64,000 nucleotides of DNA from assembly GCA_902554355.1 (NCBI GenBank), contig CACDOC010000004.1:1-64000 (forward strand), read 5' to 3'. Below are positions 50,598 to 58,921 of this stretch, piece after piece. Source of the DNA: an uncultured SAR86 cluster bacterium (GTDB lineage: Bacteria > Pseudomonadota > Gammaproteobacteria > Magnimaribacterales > Magnimaribacteraceae). Each line of letters begins with the position of its first letter. The stretch's first letter is position 1. A program made the position numbers and the translations under genes. Under the pieces are notes generated by a model. It saw only the letters and a list, made by a program, of their open reading frames with translations, was not told the DNA's origin and searched no databases.

Positions 50598-51647
50598 TTA
50601 AATTTGGTGTTTTTCTCTAAGTCTTTGCAGGTTCAGTTTTGTTTGCTCGCTAACTTTCTGATCCTTTTTTTTGTTTATTACGGGCTTACTAATATTCCAG
50701 CTAGACTCTATCCTTTTGTCCATTAGATTTTGGCCCTGTGAACTTAGATTTTGCTTCTGCTTCTGCCATTGAAACTTTACGTGTTGAAGAAATTTACTAT
50801 TCCAAGAATTATGTGATTGACCTGTTTCTTTCCAATATAAAATAAACTCCGAGAGTGTTGAGTCAGCAAACTCTTTTGGAATATTGGTGAGAGTTAACAC
50901 ATCATAAAAATCTTCATTAGGTAACCATTTAGAATCAATTTTAAATGGAAGGTCATCTTTTTCATTAACATTTTGAAATCTTCCCCATTGTCTTCTTATA
51001 TGAGCTATAAATTTAGAGTTCCATATGTCTGATTCTTCTTTCTTTTCGCTCCAGTACAACACAAATTCAGGTACTTCTTTATCTATAAAATCGTTATCCA
51101 CTCCAGATCTTACAAGGATCTCGCGCGCTTCATCTTCTGGCTTCCAATTAGTCTCAATGGGCTGTCTTTTTCTCTTTTGATTATCTGTAGCTTCCTTTTG
51201 TCTCCATTGTTTTATAACGAAACGAAGAAATTTTATGCCCCAAGATTTATTTTTTTCTTCTTTTTCTTGGTTGAGGTGTTTGAAGTCTTCAACTTGAGCA
51301 TACGTAAATTCTTCTGGTATCCCATACTCAAGTATTTGATCAAGAAGTTCTTTCTCAGGTCGCCATGAGTTTTCCATTGAACTTTCTCTTCTGCCAACAG
51401 TTTGAATTTCTTTAACAGAAAAACTAGACAAGGTTGATGTTTTATTTTCTACAACTAAACCTTTGCTTAGTAGGCTTTTCAGGTATTCCGTTAGTTCTTT
51501 TTCGGTCCAGAAAGAAAGTAGATTTTGTAATTCGTTCAGATTTCTGCCTTTCAGACCTGATTCTTTCAATACTTCTAACAAAACAGCTTCTGAGAGTCCT
51601 ATGGTACTGGCTACATCTTTTGAAAAACTTATTCTTGAATCTGACAT
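50598..51647 (-). CDS. DnaT-like primosomal protein with three tandem DnaT domains
   Basis: This 349-residue protein has an N-terminal helical domain (about 1-75, with GLSEAVLLEVLKESGLKG, possibly winged-helix) followed by three copies of a DnaT-type ssDNA-binding module at residues 94-149, 167-222 and 240-295. Each copy begins with a W-x-P motif and ends with SWxxKFxxxVxxQW-like residues (SWGIKFLRFVIKQW, IWNSKFIAHIRRQW, SWNSKFLQHVKFQW). The tail from 296 to 349 is strongly basic. E. coli DnaT has one such domain and acts in PriA-dependent replication restart. A DNA-replication restart role is inferred from the domain. It follows aroG by 61 bp. Confidence 0.78.
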   Translation of the reverse strand: MSDSRISFSKDVASTIGLSEAVLLEVLKESGLKGRNLNELQNLLSFWTEKELTEYLKSLLSKGLVVENKTSTLSSFSVKEIQTVGRRESSMENSWRPEKELLDQILEYGIPEEFTYAQVEDFKHLNQEKEEKNKSWGIKFLRFVIKQWRQKEATDNQKRKRQPIETNWKPEDEAREILVRSGVDNDFIDKEVPEFVLYWSEKKEESDIWNSKFIAHIRRQWGRFQNVNEKDDLPFKIDSKWLPNEDFYDVLTLTNIPKEFADSTLSEFILYWKETGQSHNSWNSKFLQHVKFQWQKQKQNLSSQGQNLMDKRIESSWNISKPVINKKKDQKVSEQTKLNLQRLREKHQI

Positions 51648-51708
51648 ATAAAACTCGAAAGAAGGAGATTAAATTATCCTCTTCTAGTAAACAAGAATAA
51701 CTTTAAAT

Positions 51709-52764
51709 TTAAGTTATATTTTTTCGTGTTGATACAGCTTCAGCTAACTGATTTAGGCAGGTTTTTGTGTCCTCCCAATTTATGCAAGCATCAGTAATAC
51801 TTTGCCCATAAACAAGATTTTCTAAGTCTTTTGCACTTTGATTGCCTTCTTCAATATTGCTTTCGATCATAACCCCCGTAATACGATCTTCACCTGTAGA
51901 AATTTGCTTGGCAATATCTTCACAAACTATCAATTGTTTTTCGTGCTGCTTACTACTATTTCCGTGACTCATGTCTACCATGATGGACTCAACTAGATTA
52001 TTGTTTTTGAGAATATTTGCAGTTTTTTCGATATCCTCTTTACCATAATTAGGTTCACTTCCACCTCGAAGGATTACATGACAGTCTTTATTACCAGAAG
52101 AATAAAAAATAGCAGCTCTACCTTCTTTCGTAACGGATAAGAATTTATGAGGGTTTTGTGCTGAACCGATTGCGTCTGCAGCAACTTGTATTCCACCGTT
52201 AGTGGTGTTCTTAAAACCAATAGGGCATGACGAACCTGAAGCTAACTCCCTGTGAACTTGACTTTCAGTAGTCCTAGCTCCAATGGCGCCCCAAGAGATT
52301 AGGTCAGCAATATATTGTGGTGTAATTACATCCAAGAATTCAGTTCCAGCTGGTAATCCCAAATCATTTATATCCCTTAGCAGTTGTCTTGCGATAGAAA
52401 GACCTTTATCTATTTTAAACGAATCGTTTAAATCAGGGTCGTTGATCAGACCTTTCCAACCTACTGTAGTTCTTGGCTTTTCAAAATACACCCTCATTAT
52501 GATATGTAACTGATCTTTATAATTTAGACTTTCTTCTTTAAGCCTCTGGGCATAATCCATCGCAGCTGAGGTGTCATGAATTGAACACGGACCAACAACG
52601 ACTGCCAATCTATGGTCCTTCTTATTTAAAATTTTCGAAAAGCTTTCTCTAGCTTCGTATACAGTCTCCGAAGATTTTTTTGATATAGGCTGATCAGACA
52701 ATAAGGTGCTTGCAGAAATCACTTCCTGCCTATCAGCTATCCTTAAATCACTTGTTTTATACAT
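51709..52764 (-). CDS. aroG: 3-deoxy-7-phosphoheptulonate (DAHP) synthase, class I
   Basis: This 351-residue enzyme joins PEP and erythrose 4-phosphate to start the shikimate pathway. It carries VVVGPCSIHDTSAAMDYAQRL, MRVYFEKPRTTVGWKGLINDP, and GARTTESQVHRELASG. HVILRGGSEPNY and VDMSHGNSSKQ (metal and substrate His) follow. The residues match the E. coli AroF/G/H type. Which amino acid inhibits it cannot be told with confidence, so the symbol is one of three possible names. It is divergent from nadE across 138 bp. Confidence 0.92.
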   Translation of the reverse strand: MYKTSDLRIADRQEVISASTLLSDQPISKKSSETVYEARESFSKILNKKDHRLAVVVGPCSIHDTSAAMDYAQRLKEESLNYKDQLHIIMRVYFEKPRTTVGWKGLINDPDLNDSFKIDKGLSIARQLLRDINDLGLPAGTEFLDVITPQYIADLISWGAIGARTTESQVHRELASGSSCPIGFKNTTNGGIQVAADAIGSAQNPHKFLSVTKEGRAAIFYSSGNKDCHVILRGGSEPNYGKEDIEKTANILKNNNLVESIMVDMSHGNSSKQHEKQLIVCEDIAKQISTGEDRITGVMIESNIEEGNQSAKDLENLVYGQSITDACINWEDTKTCLNQLAEAVSTRKNIT

Positions 52765-52902
52765 AACTAAACTAAAATCGGAGATGCATTCTACATATTT
52801 TACGAGTAGATTAAAATTTGAGCCCTATTATAATTATCTAGTCCAATAAGCTATATTAGTTATATACAAACTTAAAAATCTTTAATATTTAATCGAAAAT
52901 CA

Positions 52903-54534
52903 ATGAATTCATCGCATTTATCTGCAGGAATAGTGCAAGAAAATCCCATTGTAGGCGATATAGAAGGCAATCTTAACCTAGCTAAAAGTGCTATTAAAAA
53001 GATTTTGTCTGAAGATAAAGTAGACGTGATTCTCTTCACCGAGATGTTTATAACAGGATATCCTCCTGAAGATTTAATACTAAGAGATGACCTCTTGTTT
53101 GAAGTTGATTCAGCTATCTCTGAATTATCTAAAGTAGCTCCTGAGACCCACATAATTATTGGTTATCCTAGGAAAGTTGGACAAAATATCTATAACTCAG
53201 CTGGAGTTCTTTTCAAAAATGAAGTCCTTTTGGAATATCACAAGCAAGAATTACCAAATTACGAAGTTTTTGATGAAAAAAGATATTTCAGTCCAGGCAA
53301 AGGGCCAGGAATATTTCCGATAGGTAACCTCAAATTAGCAGTGACAGTGTGTGAAGATATCTGGCACACTAAAGCAGTTAGGCAAGCTTCTAGGAGGGGT
53401 GCTGATTTGATCTTAAACCTGAATGCTTCTCCTTTTCATCTGAACAAATTAAGCGAAAGAAAGGAGCTTATTTCTAATCATTGCAAAAAGTTTAAACTTC
53501 CAATTATTTATACAAATCAAATTGGAGGACAGGATGAATTAGTTTTTGATGGAACATCAATGATCATGGATAAAGAAGGTAACCAAGTTGTGCAACTTAA
53601 TAAATTTGAAAGTGATAGCAGGATAGTTAAATTTAAGAAAACTAATGGACAAGGCTTAGAAATATTAGAATCTAAAAAAACTTTTCCTGAAAATGAGTTG
53701 GAAGATGTTTATAAAGCTTTAGTTTTAGGTGCCAAGGATTATATCGAGAAGAATAATTTCCCCGGTGTTTTGATCGGATCTTCTGGCGGTATTGATTCGG
53801 CTTTAACTGCCACAATAGCATCGGATGCAATAGGCCCAAATAGGGTGAAAACCTACATGATGCCATTTAAGTTTACTTCTAATATGAGCATTGAAGATGC
53901 AGAAGAACTAGCTAAGAATCTTAAAATTGAGCATCAAGTATTGCCTATTGAAGATATATATAATTCGTTTTATAGCTCTTTAGAAAAGGAATTCACTAAT
54001 AAGGAGCCAGATATAACCGAAGAGAATCTTCAATCAAGATGCAGGGGCGTTTTGCTAATGGCTCTATCCAATAAGTCAGGAGACTTAGTTCTAACAACAG
54101 GCAACAAAAGTGAGACAGCAGTAGGTTACTCCACTTTATATGGAGATACAGCAGGAGGTTTTGCTGTTTTAAAAGATGTCCCTAAGATTTTAGTTTACAG
54201 GCTAGCTGAATATCGTAATACGCTGTCAAAAGTAATTCCTCAAAGGATTATTGACAGGCCCCCAACAGCTGAATTATCCGAAGACCAAAAGGATAGTGAT
54301 AGCCTGCCTGAATATGATGTTCTAGATAAAATAATAGAAATGTACGTAGAACAAGATGAGAGTAAGGCCACGATAATAGAACGAGGATTCAGCAAAGATA
54401 CAGTTGAAAGAGTTATTAGGTTAATTGATTTAAGTGAATATAAACGGCGTCAAGCACCTTTAGGCGTAAAAATAACTGCTAGAGGCTTTGGAAAAGACAG
54501 AAGATACCCGATAACAAACAAGTTCTTTAAGTAA
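52903..54534 (+). CDS. nadE: Glutamine-dependent NAD+ synthetase
   Basis: This 543-residue enzyme amidates nicotinate adenine dinucleotide. The N-terminal nitrilase-type glutaminase has its Glu47-Lys114-Cys150 triad in LFTEMFITGYPPED, YHKQELPNYE and VTVCEDIWH. The C-terminal synthetase has the pyrophosphatase loop GSSGGIDSALTA near residue 290 and TTGNKSETAVGYSTLYGD. Ammonia is thus made from glutamine inside the protein. It is monocistronic or the first gene of a plus-strand series, with scpA 64 bp downstream. Confidence 0.96.
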   Translation: MNSSHLSAGIVQENPIVGDIEGNLNLAKSAIKKILSEDKVDVILFTEMFITGYPPEDLILRDDLLFEVDSAISELSKVAPETHIIIGYPRKVGQNIYNSAGVLFKNEVLLEYHKQELPNYEVFDEKRYFSPGKGPGIFPIGNLKLAVTVCEDIWHTKAVRQASRRGADLILNLNASPFHLNKLSERKELISNHCKKFKLPIIYTNQIGGQDELVFDGTSMIMDKEGNQVVQLNKFESDSRIVKFKKTNGQGLEILESKKTFPENELEDVYKALVLGAKDYIEKNNFPGVLIGSSGGIDSALTATIASDAIGPNRVKTYMMPFKFTSNMSIEDAEELAKNLKIEHQVLPIEDIYNSFYSSLEKEFTNKEPDITEENLQSRCRGVLLMALSNKSGDLVLTTGNKSETAVGYSTLYGDTAGGFAVLKDVPKILVYRLAEYRNTLSKVIPQRIIDRPPTAELSEDQKDSDSLPEYDVLDKIIEMYVEQDESKATIIERGFSKDTVERVIRLIDLSEYKRRQAPLGVKITARGFGKDRRYPITNKFFK

Positions 54535-54564
54535 AGTCTATTTCCTCAAACAAAGTTAAGTGGC

Positions 54565-54570
54565 TATAAT
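54565..54570 (+). promoter_or_regulatory. -10 element before scpA
   Basis: A perfect TATAAT lies 28 bp before the scpA ATG. No convincing -35 is present. Transcription would begin at about 54577, where an 18-bp palindrome starts, leaving a leader of only about 22 nt. Confidence 0.45.
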
Positions 54571-54576
54571 GTAGGA

Positions 54577-54594
54577 CCAATACATATGTATTGG
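54577..54594. repeat. Perfect 18-bp palindrome at the scpA start region
   Basis: CCAATACATATGTATTGG (54577-54594) is an exact palindrome 4 bp before the scpA ATG and just after the -10. It could be a repressor operator at +1 to +18 or an RNA hairpin that controls translation. No conventional ribosome-binding site lies between it and the ATG. Confidence 0.55.
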
Positions 54595-54598
54595 ACAA

Positions 54599-55438
54599 AT
54601 GGTTGATCTAAAAGCCGTAAATCCTTCTATCAAGGAGGAAGAAACCACTCATCCTCGCCAAGAGGAGATGTTCTTAGCTACGGTTCAAGGCAAAGAAACC
54701 ACTCTACCTGAAGATTTATATGTTCCTCCAAATGCTCTAGAAGTTCTTCTGGATAGCTTTGCAGGACCTTTAGATTTTCTGCTTTATCTAATTAGAAAGC
54801 AAAACCTAGATATATTAGACATAAATGTGGCCAAAATTACAGAGCAGTACACGGCTTATATTGATTTAATGGATGCATTACAAGTTGAGCTTGCAGGAGA
54901 TTATCTAGTTATGGCGGCGTATTTGGCCGAATTAAAATCAAGGATGTTGCTTCCAAGACCTGAAGAGCAACCAGAAGAAGAAGACCCTAGGGCTGAGCTT
55001 ATTAAAAGACTGCAAGAATATGAACGTTTTAAAGAAGCAGCAGATAGAATTGACAAAATTCCAAGAATAGATAGAGATATTTTTGGAGCACAAGCAAAAT
55101 TACCTGAATTTTCTGTTGAAACATCTTTAATAGATGTTCCTTTAGAGGATTTAGCATTTGCTTTAAGTGAAGTTATGAGAAGGGCTGAACAATCTCAGGC
55201 ACATTTAATTAATTTTGAAGAACTTTCTACTAGAGAGAGGATGAGTCAGATTTTGGAAAGAATGAGGACTGAATCTTTTATTGAATTCACTTCATTATTT
55301 AATTCAAATGAAGGTAAGATAGGCGTTGTTGTTACTTTTCTGGCAATTTTGGAATTATTGAAAGATTCTTTGATAGAAATTGTTCAATCTGAAGAATTTG
55401 GACCCATTCATATTAAAGGAATTGAAGAGGTGCATTAA
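54599..55438 (+). CDS. scpA: Segregation and condensation protein A (kleisin)
   Basis: This 279-residue kleisin links SMC heads and binds ScpB in the chromosome condensin complex. The signature FAGPLDFLLYLIRKQNLDILDI with VAKITEQYTAYID near the N terminus is diagnostic. MAAYLAELKSRMLLPRPEEQPEEEDPR and an acidic middle region follow, then a C-terminal winged helix (VTFLAILELLKDSLIEIVQSEEFG, in part). The first 45 residues before the conserved domain are acidic and specific to this gene. The start is ATG 54599; scpB begins directly after the stop (TAAATG). Confidence 0.95.
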   Translation: MVDLKAVNPSIKEEETTHPRQEEMFLATVQGKETTLPEDLYVPPNALEVLLDSFAGPLDFLLYLIRKQNLDILDINVAKITEQYTAYIDLMDALQVELAGDYLVMAAYLAELKSRMLLPRPEEQPEEEDPRAELIKRLQEYERFKEAADRIDKIPRIDRDIFGAQAKLPEFSVETSLIDVPLEDLAFALSEVMRRAEQSQAHLINFEELSTRERMSQILERMRTESFIEFTSLFNSNEGKIGVVVTFLAILELLKDSLIEIVQSEEFGPIHIKGIEEVH

Positions 55439-56035
55439 ATGGAATATAAATTACATCAAATCATAGAAGCTCTTTTGCTATCTGCTTCGAGACCTGTAAG
55501 CATTGAAGAGATAGAAAAAGTATTCGTTGAAAATCCTCCTTCAAGAGAAGAGATTAGAAATTCATTAAACGAAATAGAAGAAAATTGTCTAAACAGAGGT
55601 ATAGAGCTAAAGAGGGTTTCAAGTGGTTATAGATTACAAGTCAAACAAGATCTCTCTAACTATGTTGCAAAGTTATGGGAAGAAAGACCTCAGAGATTCT
55701 CGAAGGCAACTTTAGAAACTTTATCATTAATAGCGTATAAACAACCAATAACAAGAGGAGAAATTGAAGAGGTCAGGGGTGTTACTGTAGGGACCCAGTT
55801 AATGAGAGGTCTGATGGAAAGAGGTTGGGTAAAGATAGTAGGTCAAAGAGATGTACCTGGCAGACCATCTTTATACGCAACCACAAAGGAATTTCTAGAT
55901 TACTTTGGATTGCAGCACCTAAGAGAACTTCCAGAGCTTCCTGAATTGCCTGACTTAAAGTCTTTAGATTTAGAACTCCCTATAGAAGAAGTTGATCAAC
56001 GCGAGGAAGATAAAGTTCCTCAATCATTAAGTTAA
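55439..56035 (+). CDS. scpB: Segregation and condensation protein B
   Basis: This 198-residue dimeric winged-helix protein binds ScpA. Conserved parts are IIEALLLSASRPVSIEEIEKVF, RVSSGYRLQVKQDL and LSLIAYKQPITRGEIEEVRGV, with GQRDVPGRPSLYATTKEFLDYF at the end of the domain (cited in part). The last 40 residues are a Leu-Pro-Glu-rich tail (ELPELPELPDLKSLDLELP), which is unstructured and not conserved. It directly follows scpA and is 7 bp before rluB, the usual gammaproteobacterial order. Confidence 0.95.
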   Translation: MEYKLHQIIEALLLSASRPVSIEEIEKVFVENPPSREEIRNSLNEIEENCLNRGIELKRVSSGYRLQVKQDLSNYVAKLWEERPQRFSKATLETLSLIAYKQPITRGEIEEVRGVTVGTQLMRGLMERGWVKIVGQRDVPGRPSLYATTKEFLDYFGLQHLRELPELPELPDLKSLDLELPIEEVDQREEDKVPQSLS

Positions 56036-56042
56036 AGAAAAC

Positions 56043-56768
56043 GTGAAACAGAGGATTCACAAGGTCCTGGCTGACCATGGCCATGGTTCTAGAAGAGGTA
56101 TAGAGCAGTTAATCAAAAAGAATAAAGTCGAAGTTAATGGCAAGATTGCGAAGATAGGTCAGCTAGTTTCTGAAAAGGATTCCTTTAAAATTGAAGGAAA
56201 AAATATTGTTCTTAGTCGCAAAGGCAATAAAGACATTAGAATCTTAATGTACAACAAAAAAGTTGGAGAGGTTTCAACCAGAAATGATCCTGAAAACAGA
56301 CCCACTGTCTTTGATAATTTACCTAGATTGAATTCTGAAAGATGGGTTTCGGTAGGAAGGTTAGATGTAAATACATCGGGATTAATGTTATTTACCAACA
56401 AAGGAGAATTAGCTAATAAACTCATGCATCCTTCTTCTGTGATTGAGCGAGAATACGTAGCGAGAATACACGGTTTAGTTACTGAAAAAATTCTGCAAAA
56501 ACTAATCAATGGAGTGAAACTCGAAGATGGATTAGCCCGATTTACTGATGTGCAAGAAGGTAAAAAGGGGAAAACTAACCAATGGTTTGCCATGGTAATT
56601 ATGGAAGGAAGGACGAGAGAAGTTAGAAGATTATGGGAAAGTCAAAATTTACAAGTATCAAGGTTAAAGAGAGTCAGATACGGGGATTTATTTCTACCTG
56701 CAAATTTAAAGCAGGGATCTTATAAAGAATTATCAAAAAGCGAAGTGAAAGTTATTGAGCATTTATAG
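56043..56768 (+). CDS. rluB: 23S rRNA pseudouridine synthase RluB
   Basis: This 241-residue enzyme modifies U2605 of 23S rRNA in E. coli. It has an N-terminal S4 RNA-binding domain (IHKVLADHGHGSRRGIEQLI) and the catalytic motif VSVGRLDVNTSGLMLFTNKG with the active Asp. The region MVIMEGRTREVRRLWESQNLQ is also conserved. The start is GTG at 56043. Its last 17 bp overlap the convergent SDR gene. RluE and RluF look similar, but linkage with scpAB favours RluB. Confidence 0.92.
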   Translation: MKQRIHKVLADHGHGSRRGIEQLIKKNKVEVNGKIAKIGQLVSEKDSFKIEGKNIVLSRKGNKDIRILMYNKKVGEVSTRNDPENRPTVFDNLPRLNSERWVSVGRLDVNTSGLMLFTNKGELANKLMHPSSVIEREYVARIHGLVTEKILQKLINGVKLEDGLARFTDVQEGKKGKTNQWFAMVIMEGRTREVRRLWESQNLQVSRLKRVRYGDLFLPANLKQGSYKELSKSEVKVIEHL

Positions 56769-57492
56769 ATTGACCATTTATATCTTTACTTACATCGCAC
56801 ATAAGATAAACATACAAATTCATTATATCCTCAGGTAGAGGGTTTGTTTCTGGGTCTTCAGCCGGGTAAGCTTCTTCTCTCATTTTGGTTCTTACTGCAC
56901 CAGGATTAATACAGTTAACCCTGATTTTAGAAGTATTCTCAAGTTCATCTGCAAAAACTTCCATCATTCCTTCTATGGCAAATTTACTAATTGCATAACC
57001 CCCCCAATAAGCTCTTCCTTTTCTTCCTACCCCTGAAGAGGTAAATACAACTGAACTTAGCTTAGAATGATTTAATAATGGTAATAAAGTTTTAGTAAGA
57101 AGAAAGGCTGAATCTAAATTCACGTTCAGTACTTTTTTCCAAGTAGAATATTGATATTGTTCAAGGGGTTTTTTTTCTCCTAAAATTCCTGCGTTGTTTA
57201 TGAGACCATCTAAATTTTCAAACCTATCTTTGATAGCTTCTTTTATTTTTAGATATTGCTCTTCTTCAGCTCCTTCAAAGTCCATGGGATGGATCAAAGG
57301 TTCCTTTAACCCTTGTTCAACAATCTCTTCGTAAAGACTTTCAAGTTTTCCTAAATCTTTACTTAGGAGTATCAGTTGAGCACCAAATTGGGATAATGTT
57401 TTAGCTGCAGCTCTACCTATTCCTGAACCCGTTCCAGTAATTAGAATAGTTTTATCTTTCAGGCAATCTTTAGAAGGCTTGAAATCATCCAT
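56752..57492 (-). CDS. yciK: YciK-type short-chain dehydrogenase/reductase
   Basis: This 246-residue classical SDR has the cofactor motif TGTGSGIGRAAA near residue 20, the NNAG motif (LINNAGILGEKKP), and the catalytic Ser and Tyr-x3-Lys in FTSSGVGRKGRAYWGGYAISK. The insertion RKGRAYWGGYAISKFA and the order ubiG-gph-yciK identify it as YciK-like. Its physiological substrate is not established. It starts 2 bp after gph. The symbol is given by similarity and synteny. Confidence 0.82.
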   Translation of the reverse strand: MDDFKPSKDCLKDKTILITGTGSGIGRAAAKTLSQFGAQLILLSKDLGKLESLYEEIVEQGLKEPLIHPMDFEGAEEEQYLKIKEAIKDRFENLDGLINNAGILGEKKPLEQYQYSTWKKVLNVNLDSAFLLTKTLLPLLNHSKLSSVVFTSSGVGRKGRAYWGGYAISKFAIEGMMEVFADELENTSKIRVNCINPGAVRTKMREEAYPAEDPETNPLPEDIMNLYVYLMCDVSKDINGQSINAQ

Positions 57493-57494
57493 GA

Positions 57495-58157
57495 TTAATG
57501 ATTTTCTATGATCTTATTAATTTCTAGAGGGTGATCAATGATGAAATCGGCATCCCAGTCTGTAACTGAATCACCTTCAGGTATATACCCATAGGCCGCT
57601 GCGACTGTCCTCATGTTTGCAGATTTACCTGAACTTATATCAATTTTATGATCGCCTATGTATATGGAATTTTTTGAAGATACATCGGTTAATTCACATG
57701 CCATTTCTAAACCTTTAGGGCTAGGCTTTCTTTCTCCAACATCATCCGGACAAATTAAAAAATCAGGACTAATAAAAGAGAATTTTTTATTCACAATTCG
57801 CTCAGCAAACTTTCTAGGTTTGTTAGTTACGATTCCCCAATTCTTATTATTTTCATTAAGGTTAATTAATACTTCACTCATGCCATCAAATAGTTTTGCT
57901 CCAAGACAACATTTTTCATAGATTTCTAGCAATTCAAGCCTAGACTTCTCTATTTCTTCCTTTTGATTTTCGTCCCAATTTAAAGAATAACGTGCGAGAC
58001 TAGCCGCACCTTCAGAGACTCTAGATCTTACTTCAGAAAAATCTCCTGATTCGAATCCATTTGCTTCTCTTAGCTTATTAACTGCATAAAAGAAATCAGG
58101 AGCAGTATCTAGTAGAGTGCCATCTAAATCAAAAGCGTATAATTGTATTTCTTCCAT
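57495..58157 (-). CDS. gph: Phosphoglycolate phosphatase-type HAD hydrolase
   Basis: This 220-residue HAD phosphatase has the nucleophile motif FDLDGTLLDTAPD at residues 9-21, motif II in WGIVTNKPRKFA, and the acidic motif in YIGDHKIDISSGKSANM. The cap domain is small. In this gene order (ubiG-gph-yciK) the enzyme is usually phosphoglycolate phosphatase or a MupP-like phosphatase of N-acetylmuramate 6-phosphate recycling. The sequence cannot separate these. The gaps are 5 bp to ubiG and 2 bp to yciK. Confidence 0.85.
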   Translation of the reverse strand: MEEIQLYAFDLDGTLLDTAPDFFYAVNKLREANGFESGDFSEVRSRVSEGAASLARYSLNWDENQKEEIEKSRLELLEIYEKCCLGAKLFDGMSEVLINLNENNKNWGIVTNKPRKFAERIVNKKFSFISPDFLICPDDVGERKPSPKGLEMACELTDVSSKNSIYIGDHKIDISSGKSANMRTVAAAYGYIPEGDSVTDWDADFIIDHPLEINKIIENH

Positions 58158-58162
58158 GCTTA

Positions 58163-58879
58163 CTATTTAGTTACGTGAACCATGTAATTAACTTGAATAT
58201 CTTTGCCAAGCCAGTAATGGTCAGTTATAGGGTTGTAACTTAAACCAATGGTTTCTTTAAGGATTAATCCAGATTTCCTGATCCATCCAGCTAATTCAGA
58301 AGGCTTGATAAGCTTCGAATATTCGTGAGTGCCTTTAGGCAATAAGTTTAATATGTATTCCGCACCTATTATTGCAAATAAAAAAGATCTAGGGTTCCTA
58401 TTAATTGTAGATAAAAAGATATCACCATCATCTTTTAATAAAGCACAACAACTTTCAATTATCTTATCGGGTTCGGGGACGTGTTCGAGCATCTCTAAAC
58501 AAGTAATTACATCAAATAAACCATTTTGGTTATTCGCTAAAAAATCTTCTACGGTTGACTCTAAATAAGTTGCTTTGCTGTTTACTGTATTTGCATGAGA
58601 TTTTGCAACCCCTATGGTTTGGGGTGAAGCATCTATTCCTATAACTTCCGCTCCAGCCTTGCTAAGCGCTTCAGTTAATATTCCTCCTCCACAACCGATA
58701 TCTAAGACTCTTTTACCTTTTAGGCTTGTTCTTTCTTTAATGAAATTTAGTCTTAGAGGATTAATCTGATGCAGTGGTTTAAATTCACCCTCGAGGTCCC
58801 ACCACTTTTCTGCAATATCATTAAATTTCTTTACCTCTTCAGGATCTAAATTTTTATGTTCATTAGTGAAGTTTTTCAT
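58163..58879 (-). CDS. ubiG: Ubiquinone biosynthesis O-methyltransferase
   Basis: The start ATG at 58879 (MKNFTNEHKNLDPEEV) is chosen because it places the family's N terminus correctly; a longer reading from 58954 would overlap pntA. The 238-residue SAM enzyme performs both O-methylations in ubiquinone synthesis. It shows KFNDIAEKWWDLEGEFKPLH and LDIGCGGGILTEALSKAGA (SAM loop), then ITCLEMLEHVPEP. Its presence indicates ubiquinone-based aerobic respiration. It is divergent from pntA with about 42 bp between the starts. Confidence 0.96.
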   Translation of the reverse strand: MKNFTNEHKNLDPEEVKKFNDIAEKWWDLEGEFKPLHQINPLRLNFIKERTSLKGKRVLDIGCGGGILTEALSKAGAEVIGIDASPQTIGVAKSHANTVNSKATYLESTVEDFLANNQNGLFDVITCLEMLEHVPEPDKIIESCCALLKDDGDIFLSTINRNPRSFLFAIIGAEYILNLLPKGTHEYSKLIKPSELAGWIRKSGLILKETIGLSYNPITDHYWLGKDIQVNYMVHVTK

Positions 58880-58921
58880 TAAAATTGCTTTTAAATTCAG
58901 GCTTTCAGATAAAATTTTACA

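Noticed and set aside
51660..51685. Imperfect hairpin between aroG and the DnaT-like gene
   Set aside because: The stem has a mismatch and a wobble pair and is not followed by a clear T-run on the minus strand, so I do not call a terminator.
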